NCBI GenBank assembly: GCA_030151005.1
Contig: JASLES010000177.1
Location: 1-31,045 of the forward strand
Source of the DNA: Silvimonas sp.
GTDB taxonomy: Bacteria; Pseudomonadota; Gammaproteobacteria; Burkholderiales; Chitinibacteraceae
Direction of reading: 5' to 3'
DNA: 31,045 nucleotides
A program made the position numbers and the translations under genes. The notes below the pieces were generated by a model, which had not been told where the DNA came from, did no database searches, and saw only the letters and a list, made by a program, of their open reading frames with translations. Below are positions 7,125-15,878 of the stretch, piece after piece (the first letter of the stretch is position 1; each line of letters starts with the position of its first letter).

Positions 7125-8268
7125 GAACCCGCTCCGCGTCCTGTATGTCGGACTTCTCTTGTTCAGCGATTGTCTCGGTGGGGTGCAACTCGGCACGGCG
7201 GCGGCGTGAAGGCCACAAGCCTTCCGGGCGCAGCAGCATGATGATGATCATGGCCAGACCAAACAGCAGCATGCGCAGGTTTTCCGGATCAACAATCCGG
7301 CGCCCGAACAGACCCTCTTGCAAGGGGTTGATCACGTCCCGCAGGATTTCCGGCACGATAGAGACCAGAATCGCCCCCAGAATCACGCCTGGAATATTGC
7401 CCATACCGCCCAGTACCACCATGCACAGCACCATGATGGATTCCATCAGCACAAATGATTCCGGGCTGACAAACCCCTGGAAGCTGGCAAACAGGGCACC
7501 AGATACGCCACCAAACGATGCGCCCATGGCAAAAGCCAGCAATTTGACGTTGCGGGTATTGATACCCATGGCGTTGGCGGCAATTTCATCTTCCCGGATC
7601 GCCACCCAGGCGCGACCAATGCGCGAATACTGCAAGCGTTGGGTCACAAAGATGATCAGGCAGCAGAACGCCAGAATCAGATAGTAATAGGTGTGCACCA
7701 TCTCGAACTTCAGGCCCATCCAGTAAATGGGTTTGCCGAAGTTGTAACCGGCCAGATGCACCGGATCAATATTGTTGATGCCTTGCGGGCCGTTGGTAAT
7801 GTTGATCGGGCGATCCAGGTTGTTCATGAAAATGCGCACGATCTCGCCAAAACCCAGCGTCACAATCGCCAGGTAATCGCCGCGCAGTTTTAACGTTGGC
7901 GTGCCCAGCAAAATACCAAACACGCAGGCCACCACCGCGCACAACACCACCATGATCAAAAAGGGTGGATGTTGCAGCCACAGCGGCATGACCGCCTGCA
8001 ATTGCGGCGAATTGAAAATCGCGTAGCAATAGGCGCCCACCGCGTAAAACGCGATGTAACCCAGGTCCAGCAAGCCGGCAAAGCCCACCACAATGTTCAG
8101 GCCCAACGCCAGCATGATGTACAGCAGCGCAAAATCGACGGCACGAATCCAGGATTTGCCGTTTTCAAAGCCTGCACCCAGCACCCAGGGCAAGACCAGC
8201 AGAATGGCCGCGAACACAAACAACGCAATTTGTCGTTGGCGCGGGGTTTTCAGGAAAGCAAAGTTCAT
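7117..8268 (-). CDS. livM: LivM, permease of branched-chain amino-acid ABC transporter
   Basis: 383 residues, from ATG 8266-8268 (MNFAFLKTPRQRQIALFVFAAILL). Multiple membrane helices; VGFAGLLDLGYIAFYAVGAY and LKLRGDYLAIVTLGFGEIVRIFMNNLD are signature stretches of LivM-type permeases, and FGGVSGALFASFQGFVSPESF and GMGNIPGVILGAILV form the ATPase-contact region. A GGGGA ribosome binding site lies before the start. Forms the membrane channel together with LivH. The stop lies within the beginning of livG. Confidence 0.92.
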   Translation of the reverse strand: MNFAFLKTPRQRQIALFVFAAILLVLPWVLGAGFENGKSWIRAVDFALLYIMLALGLNIVVGFAGLLDLGYIAFYAVGAYCYAIFNSPQLQAVMPLWLQHPPFLIMVVLCAVVACVFGILLGTPTLKLRGDYLAIVTLGFGEIVRIFMNNLDRPINITNGPQGINNIDPVHLAGYNFGKPIYWMGLKFEMVHTYYYLILAFCCLIIFVTQRLQYSRIGRAWVAIREDEIAANAMGINTRNVKLLAFAMGASFGGVSGALFASFQGFVSPESFVLMESIMVLCMVVLGGMGNIPGVILGAILVSIVPEILRDVINPLQEGLFGRRIVDPENLRMLLFGLAMIIIMLLRPEGLWPSRRRRAELHPTETIAEQEKSDIQDAERVHG

Positions 8269-8284
8269 CACGGGTTCCCCAGGA

Positions 8285-9214
8285 TCAGGCACGTTCTGCC
8301 ACGCGTTCGCCCAACAGGCCGGACGGGCGGAACACCAGCACCAGAATCAGCACCAGGAAGGCGAAGATATCCTTGTAGTTACTGCCAAGGAACCCGCCAG
8401 TCAGATCGCCCAGGTAACCCGAACCCAGGCTCTCGATAATCCCCAGGGTAATGCCGCCCAATACCGCGCCCTGCAAATTGCCAATGCCACCCAGCACTGC
8501 GGCGGTAAACGCTTTCAGGCCAATCAGAAAGCCCATATACGGATGTGCCTGGTCGTAATTGGCGGCCACCATCACGCCAGCCACCGCGCCCAGTGCAGAC
8601 CCGGTAATGAAGGTCATGGAAATGATGTTGTTGATGTTCACCCCCATCAAACCCGCTACTTCCGGGTTTTGTGCCGTGGCGCGCATGGCGCGTCCCAGCC
8701 GGGTTTTCTCGATCATGAAGAACAGACCGGCCATGAGTACCACGGCCAGAATAATGATGGCGACTTGCAGATCGGTAATGGCTGCACCGTGAAAGTCATG
8801 CACGGTTTGCGGCAGGATTTCCGGAAACGGTCTGTAGCTGCGGCCCCAGATCAGGCTGGCGACTTGTTGCAGCACAATGGATACCCCAATGGCGGTAATC
8901 AGCGGTGCCAGGCGCGGGGCGCGGCGCAACGGGCGATATGCAATCCGTTCCACCGCAAACCCCAGCAACATGGATACCGGAATGGCCATGACCAGACCCG
9001 CCAGCAGCATCAACGGCCCAGGCAGATGAATGTTGTGACCGATGAGGACATTAATGCAGGTAATGGTCACCATGGCACCGAACATGACAATTTCGCCGTG
9101 GGCAAAATTGATCAGTTGCATGATGCCGTACACCATCGTGTAGCCCAGCGCGATCAGCGCATAAATGCTGCCGATCACCAGACCATTGATGATCTGTTGC
9201 AGAAAAATATCCAC
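8285..9214 (-). CDS. livH: LivH, permease of branched-chain amino-acid ABC transporter
   Basis: 309 residues beginning (M)DIFLQQIINGLVIGSIYALIALGYTMVYGIMQLINFAHGE, the classic opening of LivH. The start codon is GTG (9212-9214), with GAGGA about ten bases upstream. Further landmarks are RAPRLAPLITAIGVS, LGRAMRATAQNPEVAGLMGVN and GLKAFTAAVLGGIGNLQGAVLGG. It is the first gene of the livHMGF operon; only 16 bp separate it from livM. No substrate-binding protein gene (livJ/livK) lies in the 569 bp upstream or anywhere else in the window, so the transporter must use a binding protein encoded elsewhere. Confidence 0.92.
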   Translation of the reverse strand: MDIFLQQIINGLVIGSIYALIALGYTMVYGIMQLINFAHGEIVMFGAMVTITCINVLIGHNIHLPGPLMLLAGLVMAIPVSMLLGFAVERIAYRPLRRAPRLAPLITAIGVSIVLQQVASLIWGRSYRPFPEILPQTVHDFHGAAITDLQVAIIILAVVLMAGLFFMIEKTRLGRAMRATAQNPEVAGLMGVNINNIISMTFITGSALGAVAGVMVAANYDQAHPYMGFLIGLKAFTAAVLGGIGNLQGAVLGGITLGIIESLGSGYLGDLTGGFLGSNYKDIFAFLVLILVLVFRPSGLLGERVAERA

Positions 9215-9690
9215 GTTGCTTCATCCTCTGATGACTGCTTTGTTCATGACTGGCGAACCGGTATGGCGGGCGCTGTTGGTGCCGGTCCGTCCTGGCTTGT
9301 GGCGCGCTTGGGCTGGCGTTGCCACGGTGGTCGCAAAGGGTGCAGTCAGCTATGAAATCAACCATAACAGTTGCTTCAATCAACCTTACCCGTGGCGGTT
9401 TTTAGCGAACACCTGCTGCTTTCCCTTACAGTCAAGTCTTTAGTTTTGCATTTGTGACATATTCCCAAGCTGCCACGCAAACTTGCTGCGGCGCGGTGTG
9501 GGGTCGAGTTCACAGAAAGGGTGCATATTGCGCAAACCCGGTCCTGGTTTGCCTTGCAGCCCCAAGCAGGATGCGTGCCTGTACCGTGATCGCCCGCATC
9601 CGGGCAAGGGTTGATAGAGAGATCACCATGCGATCCTGGGTGGCTCCCGCTGCTGGTGCGATGCGTTGCACTGTGCTGGTGCACAGGATG
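9215..9690. other. Long intergenic stretch upstream of livH
   Basis: About 475 bp without a convincing gene on either strand. Short open frames exist, but none shows a recognisable family or a ribosome binding site. The livH promoter should be here; I see no clear -35/-10 pair. No remnant of a periplasmic binding protein is visible. Confidence 0.5.
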
Positions 9691-9729
9691 AATGAAAACG
9701 GCCCGCAATCTGTCAGGCTGCGGGCCGTT
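9691..9729 (-). terminator. Distal terminator of the RND efflux operon
   Basis: An 11-bp perfect stem (AACGGCCCGCA at 9697-9707 with TGCGGGCCGTT at 9719-9729) around an 11-nt loop, followed on the minus strand by TTTTCATT. It is the second of two hairpins placed in tandem after the outer-membrane component gene. Confidence 0.75.
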
Positions 9730-9742
9730 GGCTGGAGGCTGA

Positions 9743-9769
9743 AAACACCGGCGTTGGGGGCCGGTGTTT
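9743..9769 (-). terminator. Proximal hairpin/terminator of the RND efflux operon
   Basis: A 10-bp perfect stem (AAACACCGGC at 9743-9752 with GCCGGTGTTT at 9760-9769) and a 7-nt loop, 15 bp after the stop of the outer-membrane component gene on the minus strand. The T-run after it is short (TTTTC), so termination may rely on the second hairpin as well. Confidence 0.65.
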
Positions 9770-9783
9770 GTGCCAGGCAAAGA

Positions 9784-11247
9784 TCAGTTTGTGGTTTTTT
9801 GTGCACTGCTGGCGCTTTGGTCTGAAGCCAGACGCCAGCCGCCACCCACCGCCTTGTAGAGGGAGACCCGGTCATTGAGCTCAGCCAGTTGCGCCTGTAC
9901 CAGTGACAAGCGCGCATCAAACAGATTGCGCTCGGTATCCAGCACATCCAGATAGCTGGAATACCCGTTGTCATAACGCAGATTGGCAAGGCGTAGCTGC
10001 CGGGTCAGCGCCTGCACTTTGTTTTGCAGTGCCTCTGTGGCTTTGGCCGCCTGATCATTAACCACCAGCGCGGCGCGTACATCACCAAAAGCGTTTTGCA
10101 CGGTACCGCGATAGACCGCGAGTGCTTCGCGTTCTACGCCACGCGCCTGATCAACCTGCGCCGCTGTTAGCCCGCCGTTGAACAAAGGCATGCCCAGATT
10201 GCCGGCAAATGCCCAGGTCTTGGCCGCGCCCGTGAACAGATCGCCAAACGCCAGACTTTCCACTCCCGCCAGCCCGGTCAGGCTGATGGTGGGGAAATAC
10301 GCTGCCCGGGCCGCTTCCACCCGTGCGCGCGCGCCGATCAGCGTGGCTTCTGCTTGCTGGATATCCGGCCGACGCAAGAGCAAATCGGAAGGCAAACCCG
10401 ACGGGATAACTGGCGGGTGGCCGATTTCGTCAATGCGCTTGCCGCGCTCGGGCAGGGTTTCAATGATCTGCTTGGGTGTCTCGCCCAATAACACTGCCAG
10501 TGCAGATTCGGTCTGCGCAATCTCCCCAACCAGGTTGGGTTCGGCGGCCTGGGCCGTATTCAATTCGGCTTCCGACTGGCGTACATCCAGTTCGGAAATC
10601 AAACCGCCCTTGAAGCGTTTGGTTTGCAGATCGTAGCTTTCCACCCGGGACTGAATAGTGTCACGCGCAATCTGCAGCTGGCCATCCAGTGCGATCAGGT
10701 TGAAATACGTTTGCGCTACTTCTGCGTCCAGCGCCAGCGACACCGCATCCCGGTTGTACTCTGCCGCCATCAAATCGCGGCGCGCGCCTTCAGTCAGATT
10801 GGCCAGACGGCCCCAGATGTCCAGTTCCCAACTGGCTGCAGCGGCCAGTTGGTAATCGGTATACGTGCCCAGGGTGGCTTGTGGTCCTTTACTGGAGACC
10901 TTTTGCTTGGTGCCAGCGCCTTGCAGATCAAGTTGCGGAAATTGTGCCGAAGAGTTGATCCCCAGCACGGCGCGGGCCTGATCGACCCGGGCTACCGCCT
11001 GGGCCAGGTTCTGGTTGTTGGTGCGGGCGGTCTGGATCAACTGTGCCAGCAGCGGATCGCCAAACTGGTCCCACCAGTGAACGTCGATCCAGCCGGCATC
11101 GCTTTGCATCTTCTCTGCCGCCGGCAGTTCGGTGGCCGGCGCGGTTTTGTCCGGCTGCATGAAGGCGCAGCCGGGCAGGGCGACGGCAAGCAGGGCAGCG
11201 ATCAGCGCACGGCGTGGTGTGGCAAACAAGGTAACAGGCTTATTCAT
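9784..11247 (-). CDS. RND efflux outer-membrane channel lipoprotein (OprM/NodT family)
   Basis: 487 residues from the ATG at 11245-11247 (MNKPVTLFATPRR), which has AGGGGGTT upstream. A lipoprotein signal (AALLAVALPGC, acylated Cys27) precedes a TolC-like body with two outer-membrane-efflux-protein repeats: WWDQFGDPLLAQLIQTARTNNQNL at the first and DLLLRRPDIQQAEATLIGARARVEAARAAYFPTISLTG at the second. It forms the trimeric exit duct of the tripartite pump. The start overlaps the pump gene stop by 8 bp, so the two are translationally coupled. Equivalent to OprM, CusC or AdeC by family; the partner proteins are the next two genes upstream. Confidence 0.92.
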   Translation of the reverse strand: MNKPVTLFATPRRALIAALLAVALPGCAFMQPDKTAPATELPAAEKMQSDAGWIDVHWWDQFGDPLLAQLIQTARTNNQNLAQAVARVDQARAVLGINSSAQFPQLDLQGAGTKQKVSSKGPQATLGTYTDYQLAAAASWELDIWGRLANLTEGARRDLMAAEYNRDAVSLALDAEVAQTYFNLIALDGQLQIARDTIQSRVESYDLQTKRFKGGLISELDVRQSEAELNTAQAAEPNLVGEIAQTESALAVLLGETPKQIIETLPERGKRIDEIGHPPVIPSGLPSDLLLRRPDIQQAEATLIGARARVEAARAAYFPTISLTGLAGVESLAFGDLFTGAAKTWAFAGNLGMPLFNGGLTAAQVDQARGVEREALAVYRGTVQNAFGDVRAALVVNDQAAKATEALQNKVQALTRQLRLANLRYDNGYSSYLDVLDTERNLFDARLSLVQAQLAELNDRVSLYKAVGGGWRLASDQSASSAQKTTN

Positions 11248-14200
11248 GATCAACCCCCTGATGTTCCAGGGCCGGTGCCGGTGGATCTTCCTTTTTGGCT
11301 TTTTTGCTGCCCAGCCCCATGATCAGGCGGAAGAACAGCGGCACAAAGAAGGTAGCAATGCAGGTGGCTGCCAGCATGCCCCCAATCACACCGGTACCAA
11401 TCGAGTGGCGACTGGCGGCGCCCGCACCGCTGGATGTGACCAGCGGTACGCAACCCAGAATGAACGCCAGCGAGGTCATGACAATCGGTCTGAAACGCAG
11501 ACGGGACGCCTCAATGGCCGCGTCATACAACGACAAGCCTTCATGGTGTTTCTCGACCGCGAACTCCACAATCAGAATGGCGTTTTTGGCCGCCAGACCA
11601 ATCAGGGTCACAAGACCAATCTGGAAATACACATCGTTGTTCAGACCCACCAGCCATACGGCCAGCAAAGCGCCAAACAGACCAAACGGCACTGCGGTGA
11701 CCACGGCGATCGGCAAAGTCCAGCGTTCGTACTGCGCAGCCAGAATCAGGAACACCATGATGATCCCGAAAATGAACGCTTGTGCGGAGGTACTGCCGGC
11801 CAGTTTTTCCTGATACGCACTACCCATCCAGGTCAGCGTGAAGTCGCTGGTGAGCACTGAATCGGCCACTTCTTCAGCCGCTGCAATGGCCTGGCCAGTG
11901 GAATAACCCGCCGCTGGGGTCAGCATGACCTTGCCGGCGGAGAACACGTTAAAGCGTTCCACCAGTTCTGGCCCAACCACCGGTTTGACGGTGACCATGG
12001 CAGAGAGTGGGATCATCTGTCCGCTACTGGAACGGACATAGACATTGCGCATGTCGTCGGCAGAAGAGCGGAAGTCTGCTTCCGATTGCAATTGCACCTT
12101 GTAGGTACGACCAAAGATGTTGAAGTCGTTGACGTACTGGGCACCAAAGGTGGCGGCAATCGTGTTGAAGACCTGATTCACCGGCACACCCAGTGTCTTG
12201 GCTTTGTCCCGGTCAAGGTCAAAGAAAACTTGCGGCACTGTGGCGCGGTAGGTGGTGCTCACCGCAGAGAATTCCGGACGCTTTTTGGCCGCTTCCAGAT
12301 ACGACTGGATCGCTTGCTGAATTGCTGCCGGGTCTGTAGTACCACGGCTCTGGATATACGCTTCCAGACCACCGGTGGTGGACATACCGGTAATGGGGGG
12401 CGGGTTGAACGCCAGCACTACGGCATCCTGGATACGTGCTCCGGCGAACATGACCTTGTGCGCCAGCGAGAAAGAATCTTCACCTTCACCCTTGCGATCT
12501 TTCCAGTCCGTCAACGTGATGAACGCCGCCGCACCGTTAGAGCGATAAGTGCCAGAGAGCAAGTCAAACCCGGAGAAACTCAGCGTTTCTGCCACATCCT
12601 TGTTTTTGGTCATGGCCGCGTCAAGTTGCGCGGTCACGGCTTGCGTCCGGCTGAGCGAGGCGGCATCCGGCATGATCGGGATCACCATCAGATAGCCTTG
12701 ATCCTCATCCGGCACGAGGCCGCCGGGAACGGTCTTGAACAGCAACAACAGGCTGATGATCATGGCCCCGAAGATGATGAAGGCAATCCCGACGCGACGA
12801 TTCAGGAACGCGACGCCCCCCACATATTTGCTGGTCAGCTTGTCAAAACCGTTGTTGAAGGCGCGGAAGAAACGATTGGGCTCGTGATGGGTGGGTTTAA
12901 GAATCAACGCGCACAGGGCAGGGGTGAGCGTCAGCGCGACGAGACCAGAGATCACCACGGAAACCGCAATGGTCACCGCAAACTGTTTGTACATCACGCC
13001 CGTCATGCCGCCCATGAAGGCCACGGGCAAGAACACCGAACACAGCACCAGCACAATGGCCACCACCGGGCCGGACACTTCTTCCATCGCCTTGATGGCT
13101 GCGTCCTTGGGTGAAAGGCGCTCGGTACTCATGATCCGCTCAACGTTTTCCAGCACCACGATCGCATCGTCCACGACGATACCAATCGCCAGCACCATCC
13201 CGAACAACGTCAACAGGTTGATGGAGAATCCCAGCGCCTCCATACCGGCAAAGGTACCAATCAAAGACACAGGCACTGCAAGGCAAGGAATCAATGTGGC
13301 GCGTGCGTTTTGCAGGAACACATAGACCACCACAAACACCAGCAAAATGGCCTCGAACAAGGTATGGACCACTTCTTCGACCGAAATCTTCACGAAGGTG
13401 GTGGTGTCATACGGGATGTCGTAGGTCATGCCATGCGGGAAGCGCACCTTGAGCTCTTCCATTTTGGCGCGCACGGTCTGGATGGTTTTCAGCGCATTGG
13501 CACCTGGTTGCAAATACAGCGCGATCCCCACGCTGGGTTTGCCATTATGTTTGGCCACCACGTCGTAGGCATTGGCGTTCAATTCAACGCGCGCAATATC
13601 TTTGACACGGGTTTGTGAGCCATCCGGATTGGCCCGCACGATGATGTCTTCAAACTCTTTCACCGTGGACAAACGCCCCTTGGCCGTGGCGGTATAAGTG
13701 AATTCCTGAGGGCGGTGGGGGTCGCTCGGTTCAGCACCGATCTTGCCGGCAGAAAATTGCTGGTTCTGTTCCGAAATGGCGTTCTGGACATCTGTCGGGG
13801 TGAGGCCCAACTGCGCAACCTTGTCTGGCCGCAACCAGATGCGCATGGCGTAATCGCCGCTACCGATGATAGAGACATCACCGACACCCGAGATCCGCTT
13901 GATTTCATCCACCACGTTAAGCGTGGCGTAGTTGGACAAGAACAAGGCATCCTGGCCGCCGTTGTCGGAATCCAGCGTGACGATCGCCAGAATGGACGTG
14001 GACTTTTTCTTCACCGTTACGCCCTGGCGCTGCACTTCTTGCGGCAATTGCGCCATGGCCGCTTGAACGCGGTTATTGGTGTTGATGGTGGCCTGGTCCG
14101 GATCGGTACCAATGGCAAAGTAGACGTTCAGCGTCATGGCGCCGTTGGAAGCGGCCGAGGACTGCATGTACAGCATGTTTTCCACGCCGTTGACCTGTTG

Positions 14201-14401
14201 CTCGATCGGCGCGGCGACGGTTTCGGCGATGACTTGCGGAGAAGCGCCCGGGTAGTTGGCGGTCACGGTGACCACGGGCGGGACAATCTGTGGATATTGC
14301 TCGATAGGCAGCGCCTTCATCGATACCAGACCCGCCAGTACGATGATGATGGAAATGACGCTGGCGAAGACCGGCCGTTCAATAAAGAACTTTGAGAACA
14401 T
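11240..14401 (-). CDS. RND multidrug efflux pump, inner-membrane permease (HAE1/AcrB family)
   Basis: 1053 residues, close to AcrB and MexB in length. It starts MFSKFFIERPVFASVISIIIVLAG (first helix) followed by LPIEQYPQIVPPVVTVTANYPGAS. The proton-relay residues are present: paired aspartates in GIVVDDAIVVLENVERIM (fourth helix) and the lysine of LAAKNAILIVEFA (tenth helix). Large periplasmic porter loops lie between helices 1-2 and 7-8. It exports hydrophobic and amphiphilic compounds using the proton gradient, together with the adaptor (14411) and outer-membrane channel (9784). Only 9 bp separate it from the adaptor gene. The actual substrates cannot be read from sequence; HAE1 membership predicts organic compounds, not metals. 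Confidence 0.95.
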   Translation of the reverse strand: MFSKFFIERPVFASVISIIIVLAGLVSMKALPIEQYPQIVPPVVTVTANYPGASPQVIAETVAAPIEQQVNGVENMLYMQSSAASNGAMTLNVYFAIGTDPDQATINTNNRVQAAMAQLPQEVQRQGVTVKKKSTSILAIVTLDSDNGGQDALFLSNYATLNVVDEIKRISGVGDVSIIGSGDYAMRIWLRPDKVAQLGLTPTDVQNAISEQNQQFSAGKIGAEPSDPHRPQEFTYTATAKGRLSTVKEFEDIIVRANPDGSQTRVKDIARVELNANAYDVVAKHNGKPSVGIALYLQPGANALKTIQTVRAKMEELKVRFPHGMTYDIPYDTTTFVKISVEEVVHTLFEAILLVFVVVYVFLQNARATLIPCLAVPVSLIGTFAGMEALGFSINLLTLFGMVLAIGIVVDDAIVVLENVERIMSTERLSPKDAAIKAMEEVSGPVVAIVLVLCSVFLPVAFMGGMTGVMYKQFAVTIAVSVVISGLVALTLTPALCALILKPTHHEPNRFFRAFNNGFDKLTSKYVGGVAFLNRRVGIAFIIFGAMIISLLLLFKTVPGGLVPDEDQGYLMVIPIMPDAASLSRTQAVTAQLDAAMTKNKDVAETLSFSGFDLLSGTYRSNGAAAFITLTDWKDRKGEGEDSFSLAHKVMFAGARIQDAVVLAFNPPPITGMSTTGGLEAYIQSRGTTDPAAIQQAIQSYLEAAKKRPEFSAVSTTYRATVPQVFFDLDRDKAKTLGVPVNQVFNTIAATFGAQYVNDFNIFGRTYKVQLQSEADFRSSADDMRNVYVRSSSGQMIPLSAMVTVKPVVGPELVERFNVFSAGKVMLTPAAGYSTGQAIAAAEEVADSVLTSDFTLTWMGSAYQEKLAGSTSAQAFIFGIIMVFLILAAQYERWTLPIAVVTAVPFGLFGALLAVWLVGLNNDVYFQIGLVTLIGLAAKNAILIVEFAVEKHHEGLSLYDAAIEASRLRFRPIVMTSLAFILGCVPLVTSSGAGAASRHSIGTGVIGGMLAATCIATFFVPLFFRLIMGLGSKKAKKEDPPAPALEHQGVDHE

Positions 14402-14410
14402 GACCGCTCC

Positions 14411-15601
14411 TTACTGCGCGTCGTTGGTGTGGGCAACCGCGGCGGGGGCGTCGGCGGCGGCCACGTCACTGGCGGTCACCGGTTCTACCGGGGAGCCAGG
14501 CCGTGCTTTGAGCACGCCTTCTACGACAATGCGTTCTCCGCCTTTCATGCCACTGTTGACCAGCACGTTGGTGCCATAGGTTTCACCAAGCTGCACGACG
14601 CGGGGCTCGACCACGTTCTTGTCATTGACCACAAGAACCGCTTTATCTGCCTGAATCTGGACCACTGCGCGCTGCGGAATCAACAGCGCATTCTTGTGGA
14701 TGATGCCGCCCACCAGCACACGCACAAACTGGCCTGGCAGCAATTTACCTTGCGGATTGGGGATGATGGCGCGTGCGCTGATGGTGCCGGTGGTGGTATC
14801 GACCTTGCTGTCAGAGAAATCGATGGTGCCGGACCGGTCATACAGCGTGCCATCGGCCAGCCGTAGTTTGACCGGGAAACGCTGGCCGGCCGGTAGTACG
14901 ATCTCGCCACGCTGTGCTTGCTGTTGCAGCATCAGCTTGTCGGATTCCGAGTAAGAGAAATTGGCGTACAGAGGATCGAGCTGGTTAATGGTGGTCAGCA
15001 GCCCGCCATTGGCTGAAGGCGAAACAAGACTACCTTCAGAGAAATTAAGCTTGCTGGCCATGCCGTCGATAGGGGCGACAACACTGGTGTAACCCAGATT
15101 GATGCGCGCTTCTTCCGTTTTGGCTTTGGCCGATGCCAGATTGGCAATCGCAGAGTCATACGCTGACATGGCGTCGTCGTAATCTTTGCGTGAAACGGCG
15201 TTTTCTTTATAGAGCGGAATGATCCGGTCCCGGTCTGCGGTGGCTTTGTCCAGCGCGGCTTTGGCCTGGGCCTCAATACCCGCAGCTTGATCCAGCGCGG
15301 CCTTGTAGGTGGCCGGGTCGATCTGGAACATCAATTGGCCGGCTTTGACCGGCTTGCCTTCCGTGTATTCACGTTTGAGCAAAATGCCTTCTACCCGCGC
15401 GCGCACCTCAATTTGCCGGTAACCCGCAGTCTGCCCGACGATTTCAAATGTGGTTTCAAGGTCATGCGGCTGAATTTGCATGACAGCAACTTTGGGTGGG
15501 GGCTGTTGTGGTGCGGCTGCTTTTTTATCGCAGCCAGAAAGTGCAACGGTAATGACAAGGGCAAGTGGAATGCAAGCAGGCAGCACGCGACCGGAAAACA
15601 C
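14411..15601 (-). CDS. RND efflux periplasmic adaptor lipoprotein (AcrA/MexA family)
   Basis: 396 residues. The lipoprotein signal ends ITVALSGC with Cys24 as lipid anchor. Barrel-sandwich/lipoyl halves lie around VRARVEGILLKREYTEGKPVKAGQLMFQID and TSVVAPIDGMASKLNFSEGSLVS, separated by a helical hairpin rich in Ala, Lys and Glu (about 85-150); a beta-barrel and membrane-proximal domain follow (GTISARAIIPNPQGKLLPGQFVRVLVGG). The start is GTG at 15599-15601, with GAGGGG six bases upstream. It is the first gene of the adaptor-pump-channel operon. No regulator gene is adjacent, unlike many acrAB or mexAB loci. Confidence 0.93.
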   Translation of the reverse strand: MFSGRVLPACIPLALVITVALSGCDKKAAAPQQPPPKVAVMQIQPHDLETTFEIVGQTAGYRQIEVRARVEGILLKREYTEGKPVKAGQLMFQIDPATYKAALDQAAGIEAQAKAALDKATADRDRIIPLYKENAVSRKDYDDAMSAYDSAIANLASAKAKTEEARINLGYTSVVAPIDGMASKLNFSEGSLVSPSANGGLLTTINQLDPLYANFSYSESDKLMLQQQAQRGEIVLPAGQRFPVKLRLADGTLYDRSGTIDFSDSKVDTTTGTISARAIIPNPQGKLLPGQFVRVLVGGIIHKNALLIPQRAVVQIQADKAVLVVNDKNVVEPRVVQLGETYGTNVLVNSGMKGGERIVVEGVLKARPGSPVEPVTASDVAAADAPAAVAHTNDAQ

Positions 15602-15878
15602 GGATATCCCCTCTTTGACGAAGAGCTTGTACGGCCTTGTTCTTTGGTTAGATCACAAGCCGGATTGAAGCTTCGCCTGGCTGATTTATATAAAAGCGCG
15701 GTTTTAAACTGTTCCACCCGGAGCGGGATGGAATGCGTTTGCATTTATATATAGGTCAGAAAATCAGCACTTGATGGCATCACGCAAGATTGCTTGCTTG
15801 AATTTGTTTTCAGGCAAACCCGACTTGTCATGAATGGGGGCGGTGGCGCTCGATTATGGGCGGTATTAAGCGGGCAAG
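15602..15878. other. Intergenic region upstream of the efflux operon
   Basis: 277 bp with no gene. On the minus strand TGGAAC (15711-15716) and an AT-rich TTATAT/TATAAA block (about 15686-15693) could form a weak promoter for the adaptor gene. An imperfect inverted repeat at 15712-15733 (TTCCA...TGGAA outer arms; 8 of 10 pairs out to the centre match) overlaps the proposed -35 and could be an operator. An AATGC/GCATT repeat (15732-15745) and an AT-rich TATATATA run lie next to it. Confidence 0.35.

Noticed and set aside
8093..9355. A 420-codon open frame on the plus strand opposite livM and livH.
   Set aside because: It is antisense to two complete permease genes, its translation is rich in His/Gln with no family resemblance, and no ribosome binding site precedes it. 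It is a by-product of GC-rich codon use.
12086..13114. A 342-codon open frame on the plus strand inside the RND pump gene.
   Set aside because: Antisense to conserved pump sequence, compositionally biased (Arg/His/Gly) and without recognisable domains.
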